A program made the position numbers and the translations under genes. The notes below the pieces were generated by a model. The model was not told the origin of the DNA and searched no databases. It saw only the letters and a program-made list of their open reading frames with translations. A DNA stretch of 64,000 bases from Dehalococcoidia bacterium (GTDB lineage Bacteria > Chloroflexota > Dehalococcoidia > Bin125): the NCBI GenBank assembly GCA_022825855.1, contig JAJDWB010000010.1, forward strand, positions 223,651 through 287,650, written 5' to 3'. Below are positions 8,479 through 20,421 of this stretch, in pieces (positions within the stretch are counted from its first letter, which is position 1; every line of letters starts with the position of its first letter).

Positions 8479-8782
8479 ATGGCTGAACGGACGGCGCAAC
8501 GCTGGATGCGCCTGATGGGCGGACAGGGCCGGCCCACGGCTCGGCCGCCGAGCGACGCCGACGTCGCCGAGACCGTGGCCCGCTATCCCGAACGCGCCGC
8601 GCAGGCGCTGGTCGAGCAATCGCGCGCCGAGGGTCAGGCCGCTTCGGCCCGACAGGCTCGGGGCTGGATTACGCAGCAGCTCGAGGAAGCTGCCGACCTG
8701 CTCAATCCGAACACCCGCGATCGCATCGCCGAACTCTCCGATGCCCTGATCGCGAAACGACACTCCGAGGATTCATCCGACG

Positions 8783-8799
<17 letters not shown>
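8479..8799 (+). CDS. Hypothetical protein, 106 aa, overlapping ileS start
   Basis: A 106-residue, charged, mostly helical protein (MAERTAQRWMRLMG..., then Ala/Glu/Arg-rich helices) with an acidic Ser/Asp tail. No family recognised. It lies 38 bp after the zinc-ribbon gene, and its last 17 bp overlap the beginning of ileS, which suggests one transcript. The codon pattern is as GC-rich at third positions as that of its neighbours, supporting a real gene. Confidence 0.55.
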
Positions 8800-12181
<3,382 letters not shown>

Positions 12182-12188
12182 CCGGCGC

Positions 12189-13307
12189 TCACTCGCCCCC
12201 CAGCCGCTCGCTGCGCTCGGCCCGCCGACGTTCCAGCCGCGCCGACCGAGCCTCCTCGTCCGGCGCGGCGCTGGGGATCGGCTGGTCGTGGATCAGTTGC
12301 CGCGCCGCCACGTTCAGCACCCGCTGACGCAGCGACGACGATTCGGCTTGCTCGCCCTCCTCGTCGTCGTAGTGGCCGTACATCACGCGCGGCCATTCCG
12401 CCGCAATCTCCGCACCGAACAGCAGCACGCAGGCGGCCAGGTAGACGAAGAACAGCAGCGCAATCGCCGCGCCCAGCGATCCGTAGACCGCGTCATAGTT
12501 GGAGAAGTTGCGCAGATAGAAGGCGAAGCCGTGCTTGAGCGCCTCGAACAGCAGCGCCCCGACCAGCGCGCCGCCGACCACGTCGCGCACCCGCGTCGTC
12601 ACGCTGGGCACGACCTTGTAGATGATCGTGAACGTCGCCCAGGTCAGCATGAACGGCAACAGCACCGTGACCAGGCGGAAGAAGCCGCCCGCATCGGCCC
12701 CGAACGGACCGAGCGAGTCGGACACCGACTCCGACACATCGCTGCCGACCTGCAGCACTGCGGTCGCGCCGATCGAGATCGTCAGCAGTCCGCCCACGCC
12801 GAGGACCAGCGCCAGGTCGACCAGCTTGCCCCGCACGAACGGCCGGCGAAATTCGAGGTCCCAGGCCGTGTCGAGGCTGAAGCGCAGCGCCGACATCATC
12901 CCCGTCGCCGCCCAGATCAGACCGAGGATCGAGATCACGCCGACCGCCGAGCGGCCGCTCGCGATCGGCTCGATCAGCTCTTCCAGGTCCTCCCTGCCCG
13001 CCCCGGACTGCAGCGGCAGCAGCTCGAACAACCCGTCCACGACCTCCTCGCGCAGGCCGTCGTCGGTCAGCAACACGCCGGCAATCGAGACGACGAGAAT
13101 CGCCAGCGGGAAGAGCGAGAAGAAAACGTAGTACGACATCGAGGCCGCAAGCTGGGCGCAGTGGTCGTCGAGGAACTCCGACACCGACCGCTTGGCCAGC
13201 AGGACCAGGTCGGTGCGCCACCAGCCCACGTGCAGCACCAACCAACGCCGCCAGCGCAACCAGCGCCGCCGCAGCGGTTCCAGGTCCAGCTTCGGCAACC
13301 ATCGCAT
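12189..13307 (-). CDS. YihY/BrkB-family membrane protein
   Basis: A 372-aa integral membrane protein of the YihY/UPF0761 (formerly ribonuclease BN/BrkB) family. An amphipathic Trp/Arg-rich N-terminus (LRRRWLRWRRWLVL) precedes the conserved AASMSYYVFFSLFPLAI segment. About six spans follow, including SILGLIWAATGMMSALRFSLDTAW and SLGAAIALLFFVYLAACVLLFGAEIAA. A charged cytosolic tail closes it. The family's role is unsettled; transport has been suggested. I chose ATG 13307 because upstream in-frame codons run into the palindromic repeat next door. Convergent with ileS. Confidence 0.85.
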   Translation of the reverse strand: MRWLPKLDLEPLRRRWLRWRRWLVLHVGWWRTDLVLLAKRSVSEFLDDHCAQLAASMSYYVFFSLFPLAILVVSIAGVLLTDDGLREEVVDGLFELLPLQSGAGREDLEELIEPIASGRSAVGVISILGLIWAATGMMSALRFSLDTAWDLEFRRPFVRGKLVDLALVLGVGGLLTISIGATAVLQVGSDVSESVSDSLGPFGADAGGFFRLVTVLLPFMLTWATFTIIYKVVPSVTTRVRDVVGGALVGALLFEALKHGFAFYLRNFSNYDAVYGSLGAAIALLFFVYLAACVLLFGAEIAAEWPRVMYGHYDDEEGEQAESSSLRQRVLNVAARQLIHDQPIPSAAPDEEARSARLERRRAERSERLGGE

Positions 13308-13330
13308 ACCCCCATTATCCGCCCTTTTTC

Positions 13331-13376
13331 TCTCTCCCCCCGCTGCGCGGGGGGAGATGCCGAAGGCAGAGGGGGG
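13331..13376. repeat. Palindromic repeat, family A copy 1
   Basis: Two adjacent stems: CTCCCCCC/GGGGGGAG around a short GC-rich loop, then TGCC-GAA-GGCA, then AGAGGGGGG, which can also pair back to the leading CTCTCCCCCC. It lies between divergent yihY and proB, ending 13 bp before the proB ATG. Confidence 0.75.
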
Positions 13377-13389
13377 CCGGCTTAATCCC

Positions 13390-14520
13390 ATGACCGACGC
13401 CCAACCACGCCGCATCATCTGCAAGCTGGGCACCAACCTGCTCACCTCCGGCGGCGACCGGCTCGACCCCGGCGTCCTCGACGCGGTCGTCCGCCAGGTC
13501 GCCGAGCTGCGCAACGCCGGAACCCAGGTCGCCGTGGTCACCTCCGGCGCCGTCACCGCCGGCCGCGCCCGCGTCGGCGCGACCAACACCCGCTCCTCGG
13601 TCGGCGCGCGACAGGCGCTCGCCGCCATCGGCCAGGCCCAGCTCGTGCAGCGCTACGACTCGCTGCTCCAGCGCTACGGCCTGACCGCCGCCCAGGCGCT
13701 GATTACTCGCGGCGACGTGACCGAGCGGCGCGGCTATCTCAACGTCCGCAACACGCTGCTGCGGTTGCTGCAGTACGGCGTCGTGCCGATCATCAACGAG
13801 AACGACGTCGTCGCCGACGAGGAGTTGCGCGGGGGCGCGTTCGGCGAAAACGACGCCCTCTCGGCGCTGATCGCCAACCTGATCGACGCCGACCTCCTAA
13901 TCCTGCTCAGCGACGTCGACGGCGTCTACGACCGCGACCCGCGCGCCCACCCGGACGCCCACCTGATCGACGTGCTGCACAACCCGGTCTCGATGATCCA
14001 GGCCGCCGGCAACGTCGACGAACGCAGCCGCGGCGGGATGCGGGCCAAGCTCGAAGCGGCCCGGCGCGCCTCGGCCGGCGGCACCGAGGTCGTGATCGCC
14101 TCGGGACACGAGCCCAACGTGATCAGCCGGATCGCCGGCGGCGAGCGGCTGGGCACGCTGGTCCCGGCCGACACCACGATCCGCGACAGCCGCGAGCGCT
14201 GGCTGCTGGCCGGGCTGCACAACGGCGAGGGACTCCACCTCGACCGGGGCGCGGTCAAGGCGCTGACCGAGCAGGGCCGCAGCCTGCTGCCCGCCGGCGT
14301 GGTCGACGTGCGCGGCGAGTTCGAGCGCGGCGACGTGATCCAGCTCTACGACCCCGAGCAGCGTCCGATCGCCGTCGGGATCAGCAACTATTCCTCCGCC
14401 GAGGCCGCCCAAATCCGGGGCAAGAAGTCCTCCGAGATCCTCGACGCCCTCGGCTACTACTACGGCTCCGCCGTCGTCCACCGCAACAACCTCGCCCTGC
14501 TCCCCGTCTCCCCTCTCTGA
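13390..14520 (+). CDS. proB: Glutamate 5-kinase ProB
   Basis: Catalyses ATP-dependent phosphorylation of glutamate, the first step of proline synthesis. The 376 aa contain an amino-acid-kinase domain (KLGTNLLTSGG, VAVVTSGAVTAGR, PIINENDVV, ENDALSALIANLIDADLLILLSDVDG) and a C-terminal PUA domain (about 280-365), the full-length ProB layout. The start is ATG 13390; the same frame is open upstream only through the repeat element. proA is not next to it here. The short distance from the repeat to the start means the repeat is probably in the 5' leader. Confidence 0.95.
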   Translation: MTDAQPRRIICKLGTNLLTSGGDRLDPGVLDAVVRQVAELRNAGTQVAVVTSGAVTAGRARVGATNTRSSVGARQALAAIGQAQLVQRYDSLLQRYGLTAAQALITRGDVTERRGYLNVRNTLLRLLQYGVVPIINENDVVADEELRGGAFGENDALSALIANLIDADLLILLSDVDGVYDRDPRAHPDAHLIDVLHNPVSMIQAAGNVDERSRGGMRAKLEAARRASAGGTEVVIASGHEPNVISRIAGGERLGTLVPADTTIRDSRERWLLAGLHNGEGLHLDRGAVKALTEQGRSLLPAGVVDVRGEFERGDVIQLYDPEQRPIAVGISNYSSAEAAQIRGKKSSEILDALGYYYGSAVVHRNNLALLPVSPL

Positions 14521-14540
14521 ATGGAACCATCCAAAGTCGC

Positions 14541-14562
14541 CCCCGCCCAGGCGGGAACCACG
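14541..14562. repeat. Palindromic repeat, family C fragment
   Basis: CCCGC-CCAG-GCGGG followed by AACCACG. The same ...GGAACCACG ending occurs at 63763-63773, so this is a short copy of family C. It lies directly after proB. Confidence 0.55.
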
Positions 14563-14576
14563 CGCGCCCGCTTTCA

Positions 14577-14624
14577 CTCTCTCCCCCCTTCAGGGGGGAG
14601 ATGTCACGGAGTGACAGAGGGGGG
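14577..14624. repeat. Palindromic repeat, family A copy 2
   Basis: CTCTCCCCCC, short loop, GGGGGGAGA, then TGTCAC-GGA-GTGACA and GAGGGGGG. Almost identical to the copy at 19151-19196. The stem TGTCAC/GTGACA replaces TGCC/GGCA of copy 1. Together with the family C fragment and the hairpin below it fills most of the 316-bp gap between proB and the metallopeptidase; no gene is seen there. Confidence 0.8.
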
Positions 14625-14750
14625 TCCGCCCTCCGACCGAGACGCCCAGGTCCGTCCAATCTCGCACTCACACGAAACCTACACACAACTCAGACCCACA
14701 TGTAATCCTCCCCACATGCAAGCATGCGCCATACTTGTGTGGCGACGCAG

Positions 14751-14778
14751 GTCGTTGTGTGCAGTCGCCCGCAACGAC
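14751..14778 (+). promoter_or_regulatory. Leader inverted repeat before metallopeptidase gene
   Basis: GTCGTTG (14751-14757) and CAACGAC (14772-14778) form a 7-bp stem with a 14-base loop, about 60 bp upstream of the start. A second palindrome, CATGC-AA-GCATG, lies at 14715-14726. Either may be an operator or leader structure; no regulator is identified. Confidence 0.3.
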
Positions 14779-14836
14779 ATGCGCCGCCTCGAGCAAGGTG
14801 CCGCCAGGCGCCGAGCCCGCAACGAGAGGTGCCCGC

Positions 14837-17800
14837 ATGTCCCCGGCATCAAACATCACCCTCGCCCTGCTCTTCGCCGCCATCCTGCTGGCAGCCGGCG
14901 GCGCCCTCACCTCAGCCGATGAGAACACCGAACAGCCCGAGACCGTAACGACCACACTCCACCCCGGCGACAACTTCATCGGCTGGGTCGCCGAGCCCAA
15001 GCCGGTCGCCGAGCTGTTCGCCGAGTTCCCCAGGATCGAGCTGATTTACACCTGGGATCCGGCAGGTCAGCAGTACCGCTACGCGCATCCCGACGTCGAG
15101 CCGGGCAGCGGCACGCTCGACATGCTGACGTCCGAGACGCCGGTCACGATTCGCATCGGAGACGAATCGACATCCGCGCAGGAGTTGTTCGACGCGGAGC
15201 CGCGAATCCGCTTCATCTATCGCTGGGACGCAATCGAGAACCGCTGGCAGGCAGCGTCTCCCGCGTTCTCCATCCGGATGCGCACCTTGCACACGCTGCC
15301 CGCAGGCTCGACCGTATTGATCCGCGTCGACGGTCAGATGGCGCCCCAGGACCTGCTTGAAGCATTACCGCAGATTGATCTGATCTTCCGCGAGGACGAA
15401 GCTGAGGAGCGACGGCATTACGCGCTGCGCGGTCTAGCGCCCGCTGTGAGCGGACTGAACACTCTTAAGCCGGGCATGGGTTTGGTAGTGAGAGTGGGCG
15501 GTGAGGAATCGGTCGAGTGGGTGCGTCCTCGACGACCGGCGCAGGGAACTGTGAGGCTAGAACGTGGCCTCAACTTGGTGGCATGGATGGGTAGGGACGG
15601 TGCCCGATTGGATCGCGTAGTGCAAGGGATTGGCCGTCAGCTAGAGAAGGCCGGTACTTGGACGACTGAGCGAGAGTCACTAGACCTCCTCAGCGTCGCA
15701 GAGATTATGGAGCTTGACGAGCTTCCTAGCGTTGGCTTCGGCGACGCGCTCTGGGTGCAAGTTGCGCGCAACCAGAACTGGCTGCAGCCGACTGGTGTCA
15801 TGCCCGAAATCGTGCTGACTGGATCGCCCACCCGACAGCTGAAGGCCAAGGTGATTGCCGACGTTCAAGCAGTGATTGACTTCTATTGGGAGCAGTATGG
15901 TCTGGAGGCCGACTTCAGCCGCTTCAAAATCTACTTTCCGACCTCGGCAGCCGCACTGGTCAACGCGCTGGAGACTCACTCTCTCAGACAGGACTGGCCA
16001 GGCGGGTTGACTCCTGGCTTTCTTGACAGCTACGAACAAGCTTGGCCGACCCGTGGTGGAGCTGCGTATCGTGGCGATGCAAGACTGGACTCTCACTTCT
16101 GGGTCCGACAGGAGTATTGGCGTTCCTCGCCTTCAACACGCGGCGGGATCAGCTTCGCTAGATCAGTCACCGCGCATGAGTACATGCACATGCTCCAGTT
16201 CCAGCTCTCAGGCACCGACTCGCAAGTCCTTGGTGACTACATTGATAAGGAATGGCCGCCGTCGTGGTTGGTGGAAGGGCTAGCAGAACTGGCCGAGAAT
16301 GTTCAGATTTCCGCCACTGGCGGGCTCTCGTGGGAGCGACTGCAGTCAGACGCACGTAGTGCTGCCCGAGGGGAACCATCGTTGCGTCGGGCAGAGCGTT
16401 CCACCCACCTCTCTCCTTATGGAGTGGGCAGAGCCGCGGCGCATGAGCTGATTGACGATTCAAACGACGATTCGCTTTTGGAGTTCTTCCGAGAGCTGGC
16501 TTCGGAGAGCATCGGCCCTCGAGGCAAGTGGCAGTCGAACGCCACGTGGCGAGAGGCATTTCTGCGATCCTTCGGCGTCACCTCTGACGCATTCTATCAA
16601 CAGTTCGAGACCTCACGCGGCAGTACCGTGGGTGCCGGCACAGTGGTGGCCGGACACGATCACCCACCCCCGTATCTCTCCGGCAAAGTAAGCGCTGACG
16701 AGCGTCTGGAGCTTCAAGGCTCACGAGTCAAGATACTGGTTGAATGGGCGAGTGATGATGGTGCTACACACAGTTCATACGACTGGGTCGACGTTGGGCA
16801 TCGATTCGACTTTCCAGTAGAGGCCAACCAAAGTTATATCTTGGCAGTTGAGTTTGGTACTCCGCCGTGTGTCGCTTACTATGCCCGACCGGCAGCAGTG
16901 CAGGACCCGAAAGGCGCACAGATTCTGAATATGAAGCGGAGTACCATCAGAGGCCTCGATCTCCGGTTGTCGCCAACCACGTGTGCGGAGCAGATTCAAG
17001 GCTCCCTACTCACAGACGCAGGAGAGCCTCTTCCCGGCATAGCTCTCAGTTTCGTGGGCCCTGAAACAATCAGCCAGTCGGAGGTCCGACCAGGTGCTTA
17101 CCGGGTTGACTGGGCATTCACGGACAGCAATGGGAACTTCAGGCACTTCCTGGCTGAAGATTCGCGAGGCGAAATGCGGGTCTATCTCACAGACACGTGT
17201 ACGGTTCGAGTTCCAATTGGGGATTCAGCGAGCGCGTCGAAGCCTGCAGTGGGAAGCAGGACCGTCCAATCCTTTGCCGCTGAGTCGTCAATTCAGACGC
17301 TGGACGGTGGTTCCACCTTGGGCGTAACGGTTGTTGTAAGAGACGACGCGTGTGCTTTCCGTATATCAGGGCGGCTATTGAACGCTCAAGGGATAGCCAT
17401 TGGCGACGCACTGATCTACGCCGAGGACGACACACGTAGAGCGTATGGTGGGATAGCGGCGGACGGGACATTTTCCATCACAGTTCCGTCGCAAGGTTTG
17501 TATCGGCTCCGGTTGATTGTGGACGACTGCAGCGTCTATTGGCGTCGTGGTGCGGTGCCAGGCTCGCATGAGCAAGCGACACAGATTCAAGTGTCCGACC
17601 CTGACGCGTCAGACATTCTCTTCCATCTGACCGAAGGTACATGCAACACAAAGGTGTCGGGTCGATTGCTGAATGCTGAAGGCAGCGGTGTAGCAGGAGT
17701 GTCGATTTGGGTCCAAAGTGGCGACGGTAGTGCCAGTGGGCGAACGGATTCGGACGGGTTGTTCGCCATCACAGTTCCGTCGGCCGGATCCTATCGCGTC

Positions 17801-18241
17801 AGTGCGAGCCTGGAGGGATGCAGAGTCTACTATCGGACGGGCGACTCAACTGGCTCGTATCAAGACGCTACGTCTATTGCGGTGTCAGATGTCGACGTCG
17901 GAGGTATCGTGATTAGAATGACAGAGGGAATGTGCGAACGCCGCATATCAGGTCGACTGCTCAACGCGAATGGCACTCCCGCATCCGGCTACTGGGTAAG
18001 CGCCAACGGCGCTGCTGGTAGTGGCCGTGGCCAATCAGCAAAGGACGGCTCATTCGCTCTATTGGTTTCCGGTCCAGGTGAGTACTGGCTACAAGCCCAC
18101 GCAGGTGGTTGTTGGATCTACCACGGTAACGAGGGACCAACGAGGGACAGAAGCAAGGTTGGGCACGTGGACGTCTCCAGCGCCGACGTCACCGGCATCG
18201 AGTTCCGCCTCCCCGAAGACCCCGCAGCATTCTGCGGCTAG
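14837..18241 (+). CDS. Secreted gluzincin metallopeptidase with Cna/CarboxypepD-like repeats
   Basis: A 1134-aa exported protein. The N-terminal signal peptide has core ITLALLFAAILLAAGGALTSA. Residues ~35-300 hold repeated modules of unknown fold sharing a GxNxxxWV-type strand (HPGDNFIGWVAEPK, ERGLNLVAWMG). A zinc peptidase domain follows, with HEYMH at 447-451 and a third-ligand candidate E480 in WLVEGLAEL, the gluzincin pattern. Four beta-sandwich repeats then start near residues 716, 838, 935 and 1033 with C...SGRLLNA.G (the first is more divergent), each about 97 residues with a second Cys midway. No anchor is visible. Base composition is visibly less GC-rich than neighbours from about 15.5 to 18.2 kb, and repeats flank it: signs of transfer. 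Substrate unknown. Start chosen for GAGAGG seven bases upstream and the signal peptide. Confidence 0.75.
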   Translation: MSPASNITLALLFAAILLAAGGALTSADENTEQPETVTTTLHPGDNFIGWVAEPKPVAELFAEFPRIELIYTWDPAGQQYRYAHPDVEPGSGTLDMLTSETPVTIRIGDESTSAQELFDAEPRIRFIYRWDAIENRWQAASPAFSIRMRTLHTLPAGSTVLIRVDGQMAPQDLLEALPQIDLIFREDEAEERRHYALRGLAPAVSGLNTLKPGMGLVVRVGGEESVEWVRPRRPAQGTVRLERGLNLVAWMGRDGARLDRVVQGIGRQLEKAGTWTTERESLDLLSVAEIMELDELPSVGFGDALWVQVARNQNWLQPTGVMPEIVLTGSPTRQLKAKVIADVQAVIDFYWEQYGLEADFSRFKIYFPTSAAALVNALETHSLRQDWPGGLTPGFLDSYEQAWPTRGGAAYRGDARLDSHFWVRQEYWRSSPSTRGGISFARSVTAHEYMHMLQFQLSGTDSQVLGDYIDKEWPPSWLVEGLAELAENVQISATGGLSWERLQSDARSAARGEPSLRRAERSTHLSPYGVGRAAAHELIDDSNDDSLLEFFRELASESIGPRGKWQSNATWREAFLRSFGVTSDAFYQQFETSRGSTVGAGTVVAGHDHPPPYLSGKVSADERLELQGSRVKILVEWASDDGATHSSYDWVDVGHRFDFPVEANQSYILAVEFGTPPCVAYYARPAAVQDPKGAQILNMKRSTIRGLDLRLSPTTCAEQIQGSLLTDAGEPLPGIALSFVGPETISQSEVRPGAYRVDWAFTDSNGNFRHFLAEDSRGEMRVYLTDTCTVRVPIGDSASASKPAVGSRTVQSFAAESSIQTLDGGSTLGVTVVVRDDACAFRISGRLLNAQGIAIGDALIYAEDDTRRAYGGIAADGTFSITVPSQGLYRLRLIVDDCSVYWRRGAVPGSHEQATQIQVSDPDASDILFHLTEGTCNTKVSGRLLNAEGSGVAGVSIWVQSGDGSASGRTDSDGLFAITVPSAGSYRVSASLEGCRVYYRTGDSTGSYQDATSIAVSDVDVGGIVIRMTEGMCERRISGRLLNANGTPASGYWVSANGAAGSGRGQSAKDGSFALLVSGPGEYWLQAHAGGCWIYHGNEGPTRDRSKVGHVDVSSADVTGIEFRLPEDPAAFCG

Positions 18242-18272
18242 GGCCGGTTCGCAACTGGTTAGCGACGCTCAG

Positions 18273-18296
18273 CCACACCGCCACACCGCCACACCG
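18273..18296. repeat. Three tandem 8-bp units CCACACCG
   Basis: CCACACCG is repeated three times without interruption just after the metallopeptidase gene. A simple-sequence tract that could vary by slippage. It is outside coding sequence. Confidence 0.7.
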
Positions 18297-18327
18297 ACGA
18301 TTGCGCCGCGGCCTGGGCCCCTGCTGG

Positions 18328-18387
18328 CTCCCTCTCCCTCTGGGAGAGGGCTGGGGTGAGGGGCCGGCGTAGGCCGGGTGAGGGCCC
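18328..18387. repeat. Palindromic repeat, family B copy 1
   Basis: CCCTCTCCCTCTGGGAGAGGG followed by CTGGGGTGAGGG and then GGCC-GGCGTA-GGCC with GGTGAGGGCCC. Shares CCCTCTCC...GGAGAGGG...GGTGAGGGC with copies at 19266-19327, 41132-41164 and 58121-58155. Confidence 0.7.
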
Positions 18388-18479
18388 TCGCTTTACTCCG
18401 CAAACCACAACACAACACCGAACAAACATTCATGTACAGTTACAAGAACATCTGTCTGACCAAGAAGGAGGTCCCAGCC

Positions 18480-19127
18480 ATGCACATCACACCCAAGCGC
18501 CGACGCCGAGCCATGCGCGTCCATTACCTGACGCAGCGCTCCGGTACCCAGAAAGACATCGCCGCGCAGCTCAACGTCTCCAAGGCCACCGTCCGCGCCG
18601 ACCTGCAACTCGTCGAGTCCCACTGGGCCAGCATCGCCTCGGCCGCCGCCGACGACCTGCTCTTGGAATCGCTCCACCTGCTCCAGCTCCGGCTCACCCT
18701 CGCGCTCAAGAACGACGACGTCGCCAACCAGATCAGCCGCCTCACCTCGGTCGAGTTCCTCCGCGCCCGCGACGCCCAGGAGAACCAGCTCAACACCCTC
18801 GCCCGCGAAATCCGCCGCACCGCCCAGGAAGTCCAGCGCCGCGCCGCACAGCGCCCCGACCAGCCCGAGCTCTACGAGGAAGAGCCGCAGGAACTGGCAG
18901 AAACTGCCCCGGAATCAGCACAAATTGATCCCCCCGATCTCACGATCTCCAGTCCAGAGCAGGAAATCGCGGCGGATCAGCCCGAAACAGAAAAAATCCC
19001 CGCCGACCCCGATCTCGACGCCCTGGTCGAGGAAGCCGTCCAACACTTCCCCCACCTGAAAGGCAAGTCCCCCGACCAGATCGTCGCCTTCCTCGACCAG
19101 ATCACGACCCCCGCAGCCGCCGCCTGA
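18480..19127 (+). CDS. HTH protein with acidic C-terminal half, unknown role
   Basis: A 215-aa soluble protein. A basic N-terminus (HITPKRRRRAMR) leads into a helix-turn-helix at about 22-48 (GTQKDIAAQLNVSKATVRADLQ), then a helical stretch rich in Leu and Arg (50-125). A Gln/Glu/Pro-rich acidic region and a short C-terminal helical motif (DLDALVEEAVQHFPHLKGKSPDQIV) close it. The start is set by AAGGAGG eight bases before ATG 18480; a longer frame upstream lacks a site. The HTH resembles DeoR-like or terminase-small-subunit recognition helices, but no family is assigned. No partner gene is adjacent: repeats flank it on both sides. Confidence 0.6.
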   Translation: MHITPKRRRRAMRVHYLTQRSGTQKDIAAQLNVSKATVRADLQLVESHWASIASAAADDLLLESLHLLQLRLTLALKNDDVANQISRLTSVEFLRARDAQENQLNTLAREIRRTAQEVQRRAAQRPDQPELYEEEPQELAETAPESAQIDPPDLTISSPEQEIAADQPETEKIPADPDLDALVEEAVQHFPHLKGKSPDQIVAFLDQITTPAAAA

Positions 19128-19150
19128 CCCTCCGGCTCCCTCCGGATACT

Positions 19151-19196
19151 CTCTCCCCCCTTCCAGGGGGGAGATGTCACGGAGTGACAGAGGGGG
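19151..19196. repeat. Palindromic repeat, family A copy 3
   Basis: CTCTCCCCCC-TTCCA-GGGGGGAGA then TGTCAC-GGA-GTGACA and GAGGGGG, nearly the same as the copy at 14577-14624. It lies just after the HTH gene. Confidence 0.8.
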
Positions 19197-19265
19197 TTCT
19201 GCTTCCCCTCTCGTCCCCGATTCATTCGGTGCCTGCCCCGCACTCGATGCGGGGGACCCGCTCGG

Positions 19266-19327
19266 TCCCCTCTCCCTCTCGGAGAGGGTTAGAGCCTGCC
19301 CCCGCGTAGGCGGGGGGTGAGGGCCCT
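19266..19327. repeat. Palindromic repeat, family B copy 2
   Basis: CCCCTCTCCCTCTCGGAGAGGG, then GCCTGCCCCCGCGTAGGCGGGGGGTGAGGGCCC. The middle part has its own GCC-CCCGCGTAGGCGGG pairing that differs from copy 1. It lies 64 bp before the hydrolase start. Confidence 0.7.
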
Positions 19328-19390
19328 CCGCGGTGGCCGGGGATGAAGGCCTTCCTCGAACCACGGCGCATCCACGGGTACGATCCCTGC

Positions 19391-20269
19391 ATGACAGAAA
19401 TCACCGACTACCCGGCCTCGCAGATCTACTTCTCCCAGCGTCTCCGCCTGCACTACGTCGACTGGGGCAACCCGACCGCGCCGGCGCTGATCCTCGTCCA
19501 CGGCGGGCGCGACCATTGCCGCTCATGGGACTGGGTGGCGCTGGCGCTCAAGGATCGCTATCACGTAATCGCGCCCGACCTGCGCGGCCACGGCGACTCC
19601 GAGTGGGTCAACGGCTCGGGCTACGCGATGATCGATTATGTCTACGACCTGGCCCAGCTCATCCGCCAGAAGCACCTCGCGCCGGTCACGCTGATCGGCC
19701 ACTCGCTGGGCGGACGGATCTGCATCGAGTACTCCGGCGTCTATCCGGAGCGCGTGGCCAGGCTGGTCGCAATCGAGGGCCTGGGACCGTCGCGGCGCGA
19801 GACCGACATGCACTCGTCGGTCGCCGCTCACCAGCGCATGACCGAGTGGATTTCCGAGCGCCACCGCTTCGCCGGCCGCCTGCCGAGGCGTTATCCGACG
19901 CTGGAGGACGCGGTCGAGCGGATGCAGGAGGCGAATCCGCGCCTGACGGCCGAGCAGGCGCTGCACCTGACCACCCACGCCGTGCATCAGAACGAGGACG
20001 GCACCTTCGTCTGGAAGTTCGACAACTACGCCCGGGCCCACTCGCCCTATCCCTTCAACGAGCTCGACGCCGAGGAGATCTGGGAGCGGGTGACGATGCC
20101 GACGCTGCTGATCAGCGGCCTCGAATCGGCCGGCGACCCCAACCAGGACGAACGCACGCACACATTCCCGACTGCACGCAAGGTCGGCGTCGCCGACGCC
20201 GGCCACTGGGTCCACCACGACCAGCTCGACCGCTTCCTCGACGAAGTCGACAGCTTTCTCGAGGAATAA
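19391..20269 (+). CDS. Alpha/beta-fold hydrolase
   Basis: A 292-aa soluble hydrolase. The oxyanion segment is VHGGRDHCRSWDW, the nucleophile elbow GHSLGG has S105, the acid is probably in the strand LLISGLES near 235-245, and the catalytic His is H272 in DAGHWVHH. A cap region lies at about 140-215. It resembles the broad epoxide hydrolase / haloalkane dehalogenase / esterase group, and the substrate is not readable. Start at ATG 19391, where the conserved fold begins; an in-frame start 48 bp upstream has no support. No operon partner: repeats on both sides. Confidence 0.8.
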   Translation: MTEITDYPASQIYFSQRLRLHYVDWGNPTAPALILVHGGRDHCRSWDWVALALKDRYHVIAPDLRGHGDSEWVNGSGYAMIDYVYDLAQLIRQKHLAPVTLIGHSLGGRICIEYSGVYPERVARLVAIEGLGPSRRETDMHSSVAAHQRMTEWISERHRFAGRLPRRYPTLEDAVERMQEANPRLTAEQALHLTTHAVHQNEDGTFVWKFDNYARAHSPYPFNELDAEEIWERVTMPTLLISGLESAGDPNQDERTHTFPTARKVGVADAGHWVHHDQLDRFLDEVDSFLEE

Positions 20270-20293
20270 CTGCCGCACACCGGGCCGAAACCC

Positions 20294-20384
20294 CGTCATA
20301 CCCGCGCTTGCCGCGGGTATCTCGCCGATTCCAGCACCGGCGGCTCTTGCGTCGAGATTGCCGCGACGGAGCGCGGCAATGACG
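20294..20384. repeat. REPIN-like element with two hairpins and terminal inverted repeats
   Basis: A 91-bp unit bounded by CGTCAT (20294-20299) and its inverse ATGACG (20379-20384). Inside are two stems: ACCCGCG/CGCGGGT (20300-20306, 20312-20318) and ATTGCCGC/GCGGCAAT (20357-20364, 20373-20380). The GTCAT-CCCGC start is the family C motif. Paired inverted REP units are typical of REPIN or BIME elements moved by RAYT transposases; none is in this window. Confidence 0.7.
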
Positions 20385-20421
20385 AGCTGTGCAACGCCCG
20401 CTACGACGTAGACTGCGCGCC

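Noticed and set aside
18432..18470. LexA-like GAACATCTGTC upstream of the HTH gene
   Set aside because: Only one half matches GAAC-N4-GTTC; the second half is GTCTG, so no symmetric SOS box.
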